DNA of 64,000 nucleotides from Marinimicrococcus sp033875255 (GTDB lineage Bacteria; Pseudomonadota; Alphaproteobacteria; Geminicoccales; Geminicoccaceae): contig JAWZSN010000011.1 in assembly GCA_033875255.1 (NCBI GenBank), positions 62,001 through 126,000 on the forward strand, read 5' to 3'. Within the stretch, counting starts at the first letter, position 1; each line of letters starts with the position of its first letter. Shown here piece after piece: positions 7,073 through 15,684 of the stretch. Below the pieces are notes generated by a model. It did not search any database. It saw only the letters and a program-made list of their open reading frames with translations, and was not told the DNA's origin. Both the position numbers and the translations under genes were made by a program.

Positions 7073-9421
7073 ATGGCCAACCGGCAGATCCACGAGCTTT
7101 CCGCCGCCGGCGCGCTGACGCCGGAGGACCAGCTGATCGTCTCGACGGCCAGCGGCCAGCTCACCCGGCGCGCTTCGCTTGCCGACCTCCCCTGGCAGGC
7201 GGGCCCCGGTGCCACCGGCCGGAGGCTTTCCGACAAGCTCGCCGAGCAGGTCTCGGTGAAGGATTTCGGTGCCGTGGGCGACGGTGTGGCCGACGATGCG
7301 CCATCCTTCCAGGCGGCCCTCGACGCGCACGGCGCCGTCTATGTGCCGCCCGGCACCTACCGGCTGGCCACGGCCCTGCAGGTGAAGCCGCGGCGCCGCC
7401 TCGCCGGCGCCGGCCGCGACGTCACCGTGCTCGCGGCCGAGGCCGACCTCGCTCTGTCCTTCCGGCGCAACAGCGGCGCCTGGCGGATCGAGCCCGGCTC
7501 GACCGAGGACTGGAACCGCTCGTCGCTCGCCGATCTCACGGTCTCCATGACCACCGGCGGCGTCCGCGTCGAAGGCCACGAGTTCTTCGCCGAGCGGCTG
7601 CGCTTTCGCGGCGGTGCCGCCGCCGGCTGGTGCCTCGACATGGTCGACGCCAACGAGTGCGCGCTGCGCGACATCTCGGCAGGATACGGTGGCGGCGAGG
7701 ACACGCTCCTGGCCGGCGGCATCCGCTGGCTGGGCCAGACCGCCGGCGTCAATTACGGCGACAGCAGCATCGAGGAGGTCAGCATCAAGCTGGGGGCGGC
7801 AGGCACCACCGGTATCCGCCTCGAGCACCAGGGCTCGCTCACCAGCCTCATCAACAACATGGTCGTGCGCCGGGTCCAGGTGAACGCGCCGGCAAGCGGC
7901 CTCACCCCCCTTGCCGGCACCATCGGCATCGCGCTCAGCCAGGTGCGGCGCTGCCTGCTCGAGCAGGTCGACGTCGAGGTGGTCGAGCTGGGCTTCGACG
8001 AGGCCGGCTCGGCCGGCGGCGGCAATAGCGGCTCGAGCAGCCTCGTCTCCTATGTCGGCTGCCACGTCCTCAACTGCCCGACCCCCTATCGCGACAGCAA
8101 CGGGACGCTGGCAGGCTCGGCAATGCGCCGCTCGTTCCTGGGCGGTACCGAGGTGTTCCCGCTCAAGACGGGCACCAGCTCGGGCGATGTCTCGGCCCGG
8201 GCCGGGCTGGGCGACACGCTCCTGCCGGCCGGTCTGTGGCTGTCCGAGCCCAGCAATGGCGGCATCGCGGTGCAGCTCCGCTCGCCCAATGTCGGCCAGC
8301 TCCTGGTGACGGGCGACTTCATCGAGAGCGGCACGCTGCCCGACGGCCACCCCAAGAAAGCCATGCCGCGGCAGGCCCTGGGGGTGGACGTCACCAGCTT
8401 CAACGTCACCCGCCTCTACCGGCCGCGCGGCTACGCGGAAGGCGCCTTCTCGCGCCTCGCTCTGGGCAATGGCGAGGGCCATGCGAGCGGCCCGCTGCAC
8501 CGCGTGGAGGTCTCCGATCCGCTCTACCTGGCGCCGCGCCCGAGCGAGCCGCCGCAGCCCCTCAACGGCCTCGTCGGCTATTACGAGCAGAGCAGCGCCC
8601 TGCCCGGCGGCACGGCGTGGATCGGGCCCGGCTGGTACACGCGGCTGGCCGACCGCTGGCAGCCCGGCGTGACGCCCATGGGCCGCGTGCCGGAGCGCGA
8701 GCGCAATGTCAGCTTCACCGTCTCGCCGCTCGACTTCGGCGCGATCCACCGGGTCAACAATCTGGGCGACGTGACCGTCACGATCTCGGCCTCCTACAAT
8801 CTGGGGGCCGGCGTCCAGCCGCTGATGGTGGCAGGCGATCCCGCCGCCGTGTTCTGGCTGGTGCGCCAGGGCACCGGCGCGGTGATCCTCGCGGCCGCCG
8901 ATTCCAGCGTCGAGCTGAAGATGCCCTCCGACCTGAACCGGGTCGCGCGGCAGAACCAGCTCGTCATGGTGGTGCTGCGGCACAACGCCTCGACCGGCAA
9001 GATCGAGGTCTACGCCAACACGGTGGGCGACGGCGAGCAGCTCTTCGAGGAGAAGCTGGGCTGGACCAGCGCCACGCCGACCGGCGGCAACACCGACGCC
9101 AACCCCTATGTCGTGGCCTCGAGCCGGGCGGGCCAGCTCCTGCGGATCAGCTCGAACGACGATCCCGCCCATATCGCCTACGCCGCCTCCAGCCTGCCCG
9201 CAGGGATCACCGCTGCCATGTTCCGGCTGGTGAGCGTCAACAAGCCGCTCGCCATCATCGCCGGGAGCGGCATGACCCTGCGCCGCACCAACGGCACGAC
9301 CACGCCGGGCGGGCTGCCCTGCTTCAACGTCGCCGAGTCGGGCAAGGTGGTGACGGTGCATGTCTACGGCGCCGATCCGGCCGCCCCACAGCAGCAGAAC
9401 TCGATCTACATCGAAGGCTGA
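7073..9421 (+). CDS. Pectate-lyase-superfamily, phage tailspike-like beta-helix protein
   Basis: The protein has 782 residues. The N-terminus (about 1-45) has the IHELSAAGALTPEDQLIV pattern seen at the start of many phage tail-fibre proteins of alphaproteobacteria. Residues about 61-83 carry VKDFGAVGDGVADDAPSFQA, the hallmark of the Pectate_lyase_3/GH28-like right-handed beta-helix in tailspikes and glycan-degrading enzymes. A long repetitive beta region follows, and then a C-terminal domain of about 250 residues. There is no signal peptide, as expected for a phage-type structural protein. It probably binds or cleaves a surface polysaccharide, since it lies divergent from a glycosyltransferase operon. 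Catalytic residues were not identified. Confidence 0.75.
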   Translation: MANRQIHELSAAGALTPEDQLIVSTASGQLTRRASLADLPWQAGPGATGRRLSDKLAEQVSVKDFGAVGDGVADDAPSFQAALDAHGAVYVPPGTYRLATALQVKPRRRLAGAGRDVTVLAAEADLALSFRRNSGAWRIEPGSTEDWNRSSLADLTVSMTTGGVRVEGHEFFAERLRFRGGAAAGWCLDMVDANECALRDISAGYGGGEDTLLAGGIRWLGQTAGVNYGDSSIEEVSIKLGAAGTTGIRLEHQGSLTSLINNMVVRRVQVNAPASGLTPLAGTIGIALSQVRRCLLEQVDVEVVELGFDEAGSAGGGNSGSSSLVSYVGCHVLNCPTPYRDSNGTLAGSAMRRSFLGGTEVFPLKTGTSSGDVSARAGLGDTLLPAGLWLSEPSNGGIAVQLRSPNVGQLLVTGDFIESGTLPDGHPKKAMPRQALGVDVTSFNVTRLYRPRGYAEGAFSRLALGNGEGHASGPLHRVEVSDPLYLAPRPSEPPQPLNGLVGYYEQSSALPGGTAWIGPGWYTRLADRWQPGVTPMGRVPERERNVSFTVSPLDFGAIHRVNNLGDVTVTISASYNLGAGVQPLMVAGDPAAVFWLVRQGTGAVILAAADSSVELKMPSDLNRVARQNQLVMVVLRHNASTGKIEVYANTVGDGEQLFEEKLGWTSATPTGGNTDANPYVVASSRAGQLLRISSNDDPAHIAYAASSLPAGITAAMFRLVSVNKPLAIIAGSGMTLRRTNGTTTPGGLPCFNVAESGKVVTVHVYGADPAAPQQQNSIYIEG

Positions 9422-9438
9422 CGACGAGCGTCTTGCGC

Positions 9439-9452
9439 TTGATCCACCTCAA
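9439..9452. promoter_or_regulatory. FNR/CRP-like palindrome, tentative
   Basis: TTGATCCACCTCAA matches the FNR-type TTGAT-N4-ATCAA pattern at 9 of 10 defined positions and sits inside a CTTGA/TCAAG inverted repeat. It lies just after the tailspike-like gene and about 257 bp before the sulfhydrylase gene. No promoter elements were recognised beside it, so it may be a chance match. The rest of 9422-9708 shows nothing else. Confidence 0.2.
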
Positions 9453-9708
9453 GGCCGGGGAACCGGTGCCGGCGCAGGATCGCTCGACGTCGCTTCCCTT
9501 CCCCGGCAACGCCGCCACCGCCGGAGGAGCAGGAAGGGACGGTCGGGGTGTGCCTCGCCGGCGGCGACGCGGGCGGCACGAGACGTCGCGGAGAGGGAGC
9601 CTGCCATCCCTCTTCGCGGCACCCCGCCCTGGCCGCCGCGGCTGCGACACTTGCCCCGGGCGGGCTGACGGCGATAGGCTCGGCGTCCCTTGCCGAGAGC
9701 GGTGCCCG

Positions 9709-11004
9709 ATGGCCGATCCCAAGCTCCTCAAGTTCGACACGCTGGCGCTTCATGCCGGCCAGGCCCCCGACCCTGTTACCGGCGCACGGGCCGTGCCCAT
9801 CTACCAGACCACCTCCTACGTGTTCCGCGACACCGACCAGGCGGCCGGGCTCTTCAACCTGGAGCGCGCCGGACACATCTACTCGCGGATCTCCAACCCC
9901 ACCGTGGCGGTGCTCGAGGAGCGGGTGGCGGCGCTGGAGGGCGGTGTCGCCGCGGTCGCCACGGCGAGCGGCCAGGCAGCGCTCCATCTCGCCATCGCCA
10001 CGCTCATGGGGGCAGGCTCGCACATCGTGGCGGCGCGCAACCTCTATGGCGGCAGCGTCAACCTGCTGCGCCTGACCCTGCCGCGCTTCGGCATCGAGAC
10101 CACCTTCGTTGACCCCCACGACCTCGACGCCTTCGCCGCCGCCATCCGGCCGGAGACACGGCTGGTGTTCGGCGAGACCATCGGCAATCCCGGCCTCGAG
10201 ATTCTCGACCTCGAGCGGGTCTCGGCGCTGGCCCACGAGCACGGCCTGCCGCTCGCCGTCGACAACACCTTCGCGACACCCTGCCTGCTGCGCCCGCTGG
10301 AGCACGGTGCCGACATCGTGATCCACTCCGCCACCAAGTGGATGGGCGGGCACGGCACCGCCATCGGCGGTGTAGTGGTGGACGGCGGCCGGTTCGACTG
10401 GCTGGGCTCGGGCAAGTTCCCCACCATGAGCGAGCCCTATGAGGGCTACATGGGCGTCACCTACGCCGACAGCTTCGGCCCCGCCGCCTTCGCCGCACGG
10501 GCGCGCACCGAGGGGCTGCGCGACTTCGGCGCCTGCATGGCGCCGCAGAACGCCTTCCAGATCCTCCAGGGCATCGAGACCCTGCCGCTGCGCATGCAGC
10601 GCCACGTCGAGAACACCGCCAGGGTGCTCGACTTCCTTTCCCGGCACGAGGCGGTGGGCTGGCTGCGCCACCCGACCCTGCCCGACCATCCGGACAGCGC
10701 GCTGGCGCGCCGCCTGCTGCCCAAGGGTGCCGGCTCCATCGTCAGCTTCGGCGTGAAGGGGGGGCGCGAGGCCGGGGCGCGCTTCATCGAGGCCTGCCGG
10801 CTCGCCTCGCATCTGGCCAATGTCGGCGACGCCAAGACCCTGGTGATCCACCCTGCCTCGACCACCCACCTGCAGCTCGGCCCCGAGCAGCTCGCCGCGG
10901 TCGGCCTGCGCGACGACATGATCCGCCTCTCGGTGGGCCTCGAGGACCCCGCGGACATCATCGACGACCTCGCCCGGGCGCTGCGCGCCTCCCAGAAAAG
11001 CTGA
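9709..11004 (+). CDS. metY: O-acetylhomoserine aminocarboxypropyltransferase / sulfhydrylase
   Basis: This 431-residue enzyme belongs to the Cys/Met-metabolism PLP-dependent class. Visible features are YSRISNPTVAVLEERVAALE (about residues 60-80), the active-site lysine in SATKWMGGHG (about residues 208-217), and a family-typical ending. It would condense O-acetylhomoserine with sulfide to homocysteine, the direct sulfhydrylation route to methionine. The ATG at 9709 fits the family start (MADPKLLKFDTLALHAGQ), and the longer frame upstream is an overlap shadow. It stands alone in front of a hydrolase gene. Its size agrees with MetY (about 430) rather than the shorter MetB or MetC. Confidence 0.9.
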   Translation: MADPKLLKFDTLALHAGQAPDPVTGARAVPIYQTTSYVFRDTDQAAGLFNLERAGHIYSRISNPTVAVLEERVAALEGGVAAVATASGQAALHLAIATLMGAGSHIVAARNLYGGSVNLLRLTLPRFGIETTFVDPHDLDAFAAAIRPETRLVFGETIGNPGLEILDLERVSALAHEHGLPLAVDNTFATPCLLRPLEHGADIVIHSATKWMGGHGTAIGGVVVDGGRFDWLGSGKFPTMSEPYEGYMGVTYADSFGPAAFAARARTEGLRDFGACMAPQNAFQILQGIETLPLRMQRHVENTARVLDFLSRHEAVGWLRHPTLPDHPDSALARRLLPKGAGSIVSFGVKGGREAGARFIEACRLASHLANVGDAKTLVIHPASTTHLQLGPEQLAAVGLRDDMIRLSVGLEDPADIIDDLARALRASQKS

Positions 11005-11014
11005 GGCCCACGCC

Positions 11015-11809
11015 ATGAGCGAGCCCGCGGCAGCCGCCCCCGTCTTCATCCAGACCTACGGCCGCACCGCGGCGCGCGGGCAACGCCGGGCCTTCCTCGT
11101 GCATGGCGCGGGGATGGACCAGAGCGTGTGGACGCTGCAGGGCCGCTATCTGGCCTTTCACGGCTGGGACGCCTACGCGGTCGACCTGCCCGGCCACGGC
11201 CGCTCGCACGGCCGGCCGGCGCTGCCCGACATCGGCTCCATGGCCGACTGGCTGGGCGGGGTGATCGCGCAGGGCGACGGCGAGCCGGCAACACTGATCG
11301 GCCACTCGATGGGCGCGCTCATAGCCCTCGAGCTGGCGGCCCGCCGGCCCGAGCTGGTCGCCAGGCTCTGCCTGCTGGGCGCGGCCGCCGCCATGCCGGT
11401 CCATCCCTCGCTTCTCGAGCTGGCGGCACAGCACGATCCCAGGACCGTCGAGCTGATGGTCGACTGGGCGTTCGGCCGGCGCGGCCATGTGGGCGGCAAT
11501 GCGGTACCCGGCGGCTGGATGATGGGCAGCGCACGCAACCTGCTGCTGCGCGGCGATCCCGCCGTCCTGAGCAGCGATCTCGCCGCCTGCAGCGCCTATG
11601 GCGGCGGTGCCAAAGCGGCAGCCGCGGTGCGCTGCCCGACCCTGGTGGTGATCGCCAGCGAGGACCGGATGACGCCCCCCAGGGCCGGGCGCGAGCTGGC
11701 CTCGCTGATCCCCGAGGGCAGAAGCGTGCCGATCGAGGGTGCGGGCCACATGGTGATGCTCGAATCCCCCGAAGAGACCCTCGAGGCCATCAGGTCGTTC
11801 CTGGCCTGA
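11015..11809 (+). CDS. Alpha/beta hydrolase
   Basis: The 264-residue protein has the oxyanion segment HGAGMDQSVW near residue 30, nucleophile elbow GHSMGAL (about residues 94-100), a late acid in ASEDRMTPP and the catalytic His in GAGHMVMLE. It has no signal peptide, so it is probably cytoplasmic. It begins 10 bp after the MetY-like gene and is likely co-transcribed. Homoserine acetyltransferases (MetX) are also alpha/beta hydrolases, but this protein is too short and lacks their motifs, so a general esterase or lactonase is the safer call. Confidence 0.8.
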   Translation: MSEPAAAAPVFIQTYGRTAARGQRRAFLVHGAGMDQSVWTLQGRYLAFHGWDAYAVDLPGHGRSHGRPALPDIGSMADWLGGVIAQGDGEPATLIGHSMGALIALELAARRPELVARLCLLGAAAAMPVHPSLLELAAQHDPRTVELMVDWAFGRRGHVGGNAVPGGWMMGSARNLLLRGDPAVLSSDLAACSAYGGGAKAAAAVRCPTLVVIASEDRMTPPRAGRELASLIPEGRSVPIEGAGHMVMLESPEETLEAIRSFLA

Positions 11810-12028
11810 GGCGGGTCGCGGCCGCCGGGAGCAGGGATCCTGCAGCGGCGCTGCGCGCGGCTCTCGCCTGCTGATCTCCGTCGCTTTGCAGCAATGCCCG
11901 TTCGCCGGGGCTTCGGCCTGTCACCCAGCCCACCCGCCGTCGCGCCCTCGCCAGCGGTGCCGGACCCTGGCCGCATCGCCCGGCCCCGAGCGGCCGCACG
12001 CCGTGGATGGCGGTCGCCGGGCGGGCTG

Positions 12029-12047
12029 ATTGTAGATTGTCTACAAT
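12029..12047. promoter_or_regulatory. GntR-type operator palindrome
   Basis: ATTGTAGA-TTG-TCTACAAT is a perfect inverted repeat with 8-bp arms, 71 bp before the GntR gene start. TTGTnnACAA-like palindromes are the usual targets of FCD-type GntR regulators, so this is probably the autoregulatory operator and the control site of the TRAP operon. The preceding 11810-12028 shows no gene. Confidence 0.65.
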
Positions 12048-12117
12048 TTCCTTGCCGCCCATCGGCGCGCCACTTAGGGTTCCGCGCCGGAACGGACAGA
12101 GGAAAGCAGCGGCGAGC

Positions 12118-12816
12118 ATGGCCAGAGCCGGCAGCCTGCCCAAGGCCGAGCCCCTGACGCCACGCGGTCTCGACGTGGCGGCGGCAGCGCGCCTGCGGGC
12201 GATGATCATCACCGGACGCTACGCCCCGGGCGAGCATCTGGTGGAAGAGCAGCTCTCGGAGTGGCTGGGCGTCAGCCGCGCCACGGTTCGCGGCGCCTTC
12301 CGCCTGCTGCACCACGAGGGCCTGGTCGAGTATCGCCGCAATCGCGGCGTGTTCGTGCTGAGCTTCGGCGCCGAGGACGTGTGGGAGGTCTACACGCTGC
12401 GCGACGCGCTGGAATCGCGCGCCGCCGGGCTTGCCGCCGGGCGCATCGGCGAGGCCGGACGGCGGCAGCTCGAGACCATTCTCGAGGCCATGCGCAAGGC
12501 CGTCGCGGCGGGCGACCGCGACGCTGCGATGGAAACCGACTGGCAGTTTCACCGCGCGGTGATGGAGATGTCCGGCCATCGGCGGATGCAGCGGATCTAT
12601 GCCCAGCTCGAGGCGCAGACCCGGATGTTCCTGGCCCTCTCCGACACACTCCACGCCGATCTCGGCCACATGCTGCCGCTCCACGAGCCGCTCGCCGGGG
12701 CGATCGCCGCTGGCGAGGTGGCGCGGGCCCAGGAGCTCGCCGGCCATCACACCGAATCCGACGGAAGGGCGCTGATCCGCCATCTCGAGGAGCGCGCGGT
12801 CCTGGCGGAGCAGTAG
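12118..12816 (+). CDS. GntR family transcriptional regulator (FCD domain)
   Basis: The protein has 232 residues. An N-terminal winged helix-turn-helix shows GRYAPGEHLVEEQLSEWLGV and SRATVRGAFRLLHHEGLV (residues about 34-70). The C-terminal FCD ligand domain carries the metal-binding pattern with D and H residues in TDWQFHRAVMEMSGH and later LHEPL and GHHTES. It likely represses the adjacent TRAP operon and responds to an organic acid. The start at 12118 is preceded by GGCGAGC and follows the palindrome at 12029. The transporter gene follows after 75 bp. Confidence 0.9.
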   Translation: MARAGSLPKAEPLTPRGLDVAAAARLRAMIITGRYAPGEHLVEEQLSEWLGVSRATVRGAFRLLHHEGLVEYRRNRGVFVLSFGAEDVWEVYTLRDALESRAAGLAAGRIGEAGRRQLETILEAMRKAVAAGDRDAAMETDWQFHRAVMEMSGHRRMQRIYAQLEAQTRMFLALSDTLHADLGHMLPLHEPLAGAIAAGEVARAQELAGHHTESDGRALIRHLEERAVLAEQ

Positions 12817-12891
12817 GACGCGACACGGAGCAACGTGGCGGATCGCCGGGGCAGGGCTCCGGCACCCCGCCGGCATGAGCGAGGAAGAGAC

Positions 12892-13869
12892 ATGATGAAA
12901 AGAAGAGGCATCCTCGGAGTGATCGCCGCCGCAGCGCTGGCCGCAGGCCTCGGCGGCAACGCCATGGCCGCCGACGGCCTGGAGATCCGGCTGGGCAGCA
13001 TCTCGCCGGTCGAGGGTGCGGACTACAAGGCCGCCGCCACCTTCGCCGAGCGCGCCGCGGAGCTCTCCGACGGCGCCATCAAGGTGACGATCTTCCCCAA
13101 CTCGTCGCTCGGCACCTACAAGGAGATGCTCGAGCAGATCCGTGCCGGCGCGCTCGAGGGGATCTACGAGAGCATGGGCATCGTCGGCCCGTGGCACCCG
13201 CTGGGCGGCCTCGAGGCCGTGCCCTATCTCTACCGCGACGCCGACCACTTCTTCCGGGTGTGGCGCAGCGATCTCGGCGAGGAGGTGCTGGAGGCGCTGG
13301 CCGCCGAATCGAACTTCCGCCTGATCGGCCCGGCCTTCCGCGGCTTTCGGCAGATGAGCGTCAACCGTAATGTCGAGAAGGTCGAGGATCTCGACGGGAT
13401 GAAGCTGCGGGTGCCGGCCATCCCGGCCTATGTCGAGGCCTGGCGGGCGCTTGGCGTTAGCCCGACGCCGGTGGCCTTCGAGGAGGTCTACACCGCCATC
13501 CAGCAGGGCGTGGTCGAGGGCCAGGAGAACCCGATCGGCCTGATCTACGACCACCATTTCAACGAGGTCAGCGACTATCTCGTGCTCTCCAACCACATGG
13601 CGGAGACGCTGGGCTTCATCTTCAACGAGGCCTGGTGGAAGGAGCTGAGCGACGGCCAGCGCGAGATCCTGGCACAAGCGGCCACCGCCAGCGCCGACTG
13701 GTACCGCGCCTACACCGAAGAGAACGAGCAGCGGATGATCGACGCGCTGGCCGAGAAGGGCATGACGGTCGTCCGGCCCGAGCTCGACGGCTTCGTCGAG
13801 CGCGCCCGCACCGCCGAGATCGACCCCGCGATCGCACCCTGGGTCGAGAAGATGCGGGCCGTCGAGTAA
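12892..13869 (+). CDS. TRAP transporter substrate-binding protein (DctP family)
   Basis: The 325-residue protein has a signal peptide (MMKRRGILGVIAAAALAAGL up to AMAADG, cleavage near residue 25). The body has the DctP fold motifs: FAERAAELSDGAIKVTIFPN, the ligand-carboxylate region around FRGFRQMSVNRNVEKVED, and VYTAIQQGVVEGQENP. It captures a carboxylate ligand in the periplasm. The ATG has AGGAAGAGA just upstream. It is the first gene of a three-component TRAP set. The exact ligand is not evident. Confidence 0.93.
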   Translation: MMKRRGILGVIAAAALAAGLGGNAMAADGLEIRLGSISPVEGADYKAAATFAERAAELSDGAIKVTIFPNSSLGTYKEMLEQIRAGALEGIYESMGIVGPWHPLGGLEAVPYLYRDADHFFRVWRSDLGEEVLEALAAESNFRLIGPAFRGFRQMSVNRNVEKVEDLDGMKLRVPAIPAYVEAWRALGVSPTPVAFEEVYTAIQQGVVEGQENPIGLIYDHHFNEVSDYLVLSNHMAETLGFIFNEAWWKELSDGQREILAQAATASADWYRAYTEENEQRMIDALAEKGMTVVRPELDGFVERARTAEIDPAIAPWVEKMRAVE

Positions 13870-13885
13870 GCCTGGAGAGCCAGCG

Positions 13886-14404
13886 ATGACACCTGCAGGG
13901 AACGGCGTGCTCGCGCGCGCCAGCGTCTACTTGCGCCCGGTCTGCGACTGGGCGGCGTGCCTCACCCGGGCGAGCCTCGTGGGCCTGGTCGGGCTGATCG
14001 TGGCCGTCGTCGCCCTGCAGGTGGTCCGCCGCTACTTCTTTAACGCCGCGCTCGTCTGGCCCGAGGAGGCGGCGCGGATATGCTTCATCTGGATGAGCTT
14101 TTTGGGGGTGCCGCTGCTGCTGCGCCGCCATGAGCTGCTCTCGGTGGACATCCTGGGCGAGATCCTGCCGGCCTGCGCGCGGCGCTGGCTGCAGCGGCTC
14201 ATGCTGCTGGCGGCGGCTCCCTTCTTCCTCGTGATGACCCGGCAGGGCATCGCGATGATGGGCGTCGTGGAGGGCCAGGTGATCCCCGCCCTGGGGCTAC
14301 CCTCGGCCCTCGTCTATCTCGCCGTGCCGGTCGGCAGCCTGCTGGCCCTGCTCTTCACCATCGAGCGCCTGCTCGCCGAGCCAGAAGCGGTTTCTGCCCC
14401 GTGA
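13886..14404 (+). CDS. TRAP transporter small permease (DctQ family)
   Basis: This 172-residue membrane protein has four hydrophobic segments and the DctQ signature RYFFNAALVWPEEAARICFIW (split over residues about 50-72). It forms the inner-membrane permease with the large subunit. GGAGAG precedes the ATG by about 8 bases. Its stop overlaps the GTG of the next gene, so translation is coupled. Confidence 0.92.
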   Translation: MTPAGNGVLARASVYLRPVCDWAACLTRASLVGLVGLIVAVVALQVVRRYFFNAALVWPEEAARICFIWMSFLGVPLLLRRHELLSVDILGEILPACARRWLQRLMLLAAAPFFLVMTRQGIAMMGVVEGQVIPALGLPSALVYLAVPVGSLLALLFTIERLLAEPEAVSAP

Positions 14405-15684
14405 CGCCGATCCTCACCCTCGCCCTGCTCAGCATCGTCTTGTGCCTGCTCACCATGCCGGTGGCGCTGGCGCTGGGCGTCAGCTCGCTGGTGGTCATGC
14501 TGGCCTGGCCCGGCCCGCCTTTGCTGCTGGCGGCACAGAAGATCCTGAACGGGATGGACTCCTTCTCCCTGCTGGCGATCCCGTTCTTCCTGCTGGCGGC
14601 ACAGCTCATGAACGCCGCCGACATCACCCAGCGGATCATCGCCGTGCTCAATGCCGGGCTCGGCCGGTTCCGCGGCGGGCTGGCGCACGTGACCGTGGGC
14701 GCCAACATGTTCCTGGCCGGAATCTCGGGCTCCTCGGTGGCCGACGCCGCCGCCACGGGCTCGGTGATGATCCCGGCGATGAAGCGCGAGGGCTATCCGG
14801 GCGGCTTCGCCGCGGCACTCACCGCTGCTGCCGCCGTGTGCGGCCCGATCATCCCGCCCAGTATCCCGCTCGTCATCTACGGCGTGGTGGCCAAGGTCTC
14901 GATCCTCAAGCTCTTCGCCGCCGGCTATGTGCCCGGCGTGCTCCTGGGCCTGGGGCTCTTCGCCTATGTCGCCTGGGCGGCACGGCGCCGCGGCTTTCCC
15001 ATGGCGGAAGCGCCGGGCATGGCCGAGATCGCCCGGCGGGTGCGCCACGGCAGCCTTGCCCTCCTGATGCCGGTGCTGCTGGTGGTGGGTATCGTCGGCG
15101 GCATCTTCACCGTCACGGAGCTGGGTGCGGTGCTGGTGGTCTACGCGCTGGCGGTGGGCTTCCTGGCCTACCGCACCCTCGGCCTGCGCCAGGTGCCGCG
15201 GCTGGTGGGCGACGTGGCGCTGGAGAGCGCCAACGTCATGTTCGTGGTGGGGGTGAGCTCCCTCGTCGCCTACCTGGTGGTCTTCCACCAGATCCCCACG
15301 GCACTGATGCAGTTCCTGGGAGAGACCACCGACAGCCGCATCGTCGTGCTGCTGCTCTTCAACCTGGTGCTGCTGGTGGCGGGGATGTTCCTCGACTCCA
15401 CCCCGGCCACCATCATCCTCGTGCCGATCTTCCTGCCGCTGGCCCGCAAGTACGGCATCGACCCCACCCATCTGGGCCTCGTCATGGTGTTCAACCTGAT
15501 GGTCGGCCTCGTGACCCCGCCGGTAGCGCTCAATCTCTACATCACCGCGCGGATCGCCGCCGTGCCGATCTGGCGGGCGCTGGTCGAGATGGTGCCGCTC
15601 TTCGTCCTGCTGCTGGCGATCCTCGCCTTCGTCACCTTCGCGCCCGAGGCCATGCTGTGGCTGCCGCGCGTGCTCGGACTCTGA
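14401..15684 (+). CDS. TRAP transporter large permease (DctM family)
   Basis: The 427-residue multi-pass protein (about 12 membrane segments) has the DctM markers MDSFSLLAIPFFLLAAQLMN, GISGSSVADAAATGSVMIPAM and CGPIIPPSIPLVIYG. It carries the ion-coupled transport pathway. The start is GTG, overlapping the small permease stop (GTGA). It is directly coupled to the aminotransferase downstream. Confidence 0.95.
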   Translation: MTPILTLALLSIVLCLLTMPVALALGVSSLVVMLAWPGPPLLLAAQKILNGMDSFSLLAIPFFLLAAQLMNAADITQRIIAVLNAGLGRFRGGLAHVTVGANMFLAGISGSSVADAAATGSVMIPAMKREGYPGGFAAALTAAAAVCGPIIPPSIPLVIYGVVAKVSILKLFAAGYVPGVLLGLGLFAYVAWAARRRGFPMAEAPGMAEIARRVRHGSLALLMPVLLVVGIVGGIFTVTELGAVLVVYALAVGFLAYRTLGLRQVPRLVGDVALESANVMFVVGVSSLVAYLVVFHQIPTALMQFLGETTDSRIVVLLLFNLVLLVAGMFLDSTPATIILVPIFLPLARKYGIDPTHLGLVMVFNLMVGLVTPPVALNLYITARIAAVPIWRALVEMVPLFVLLLAILAFVTFAPEAMLWLPRVLGL

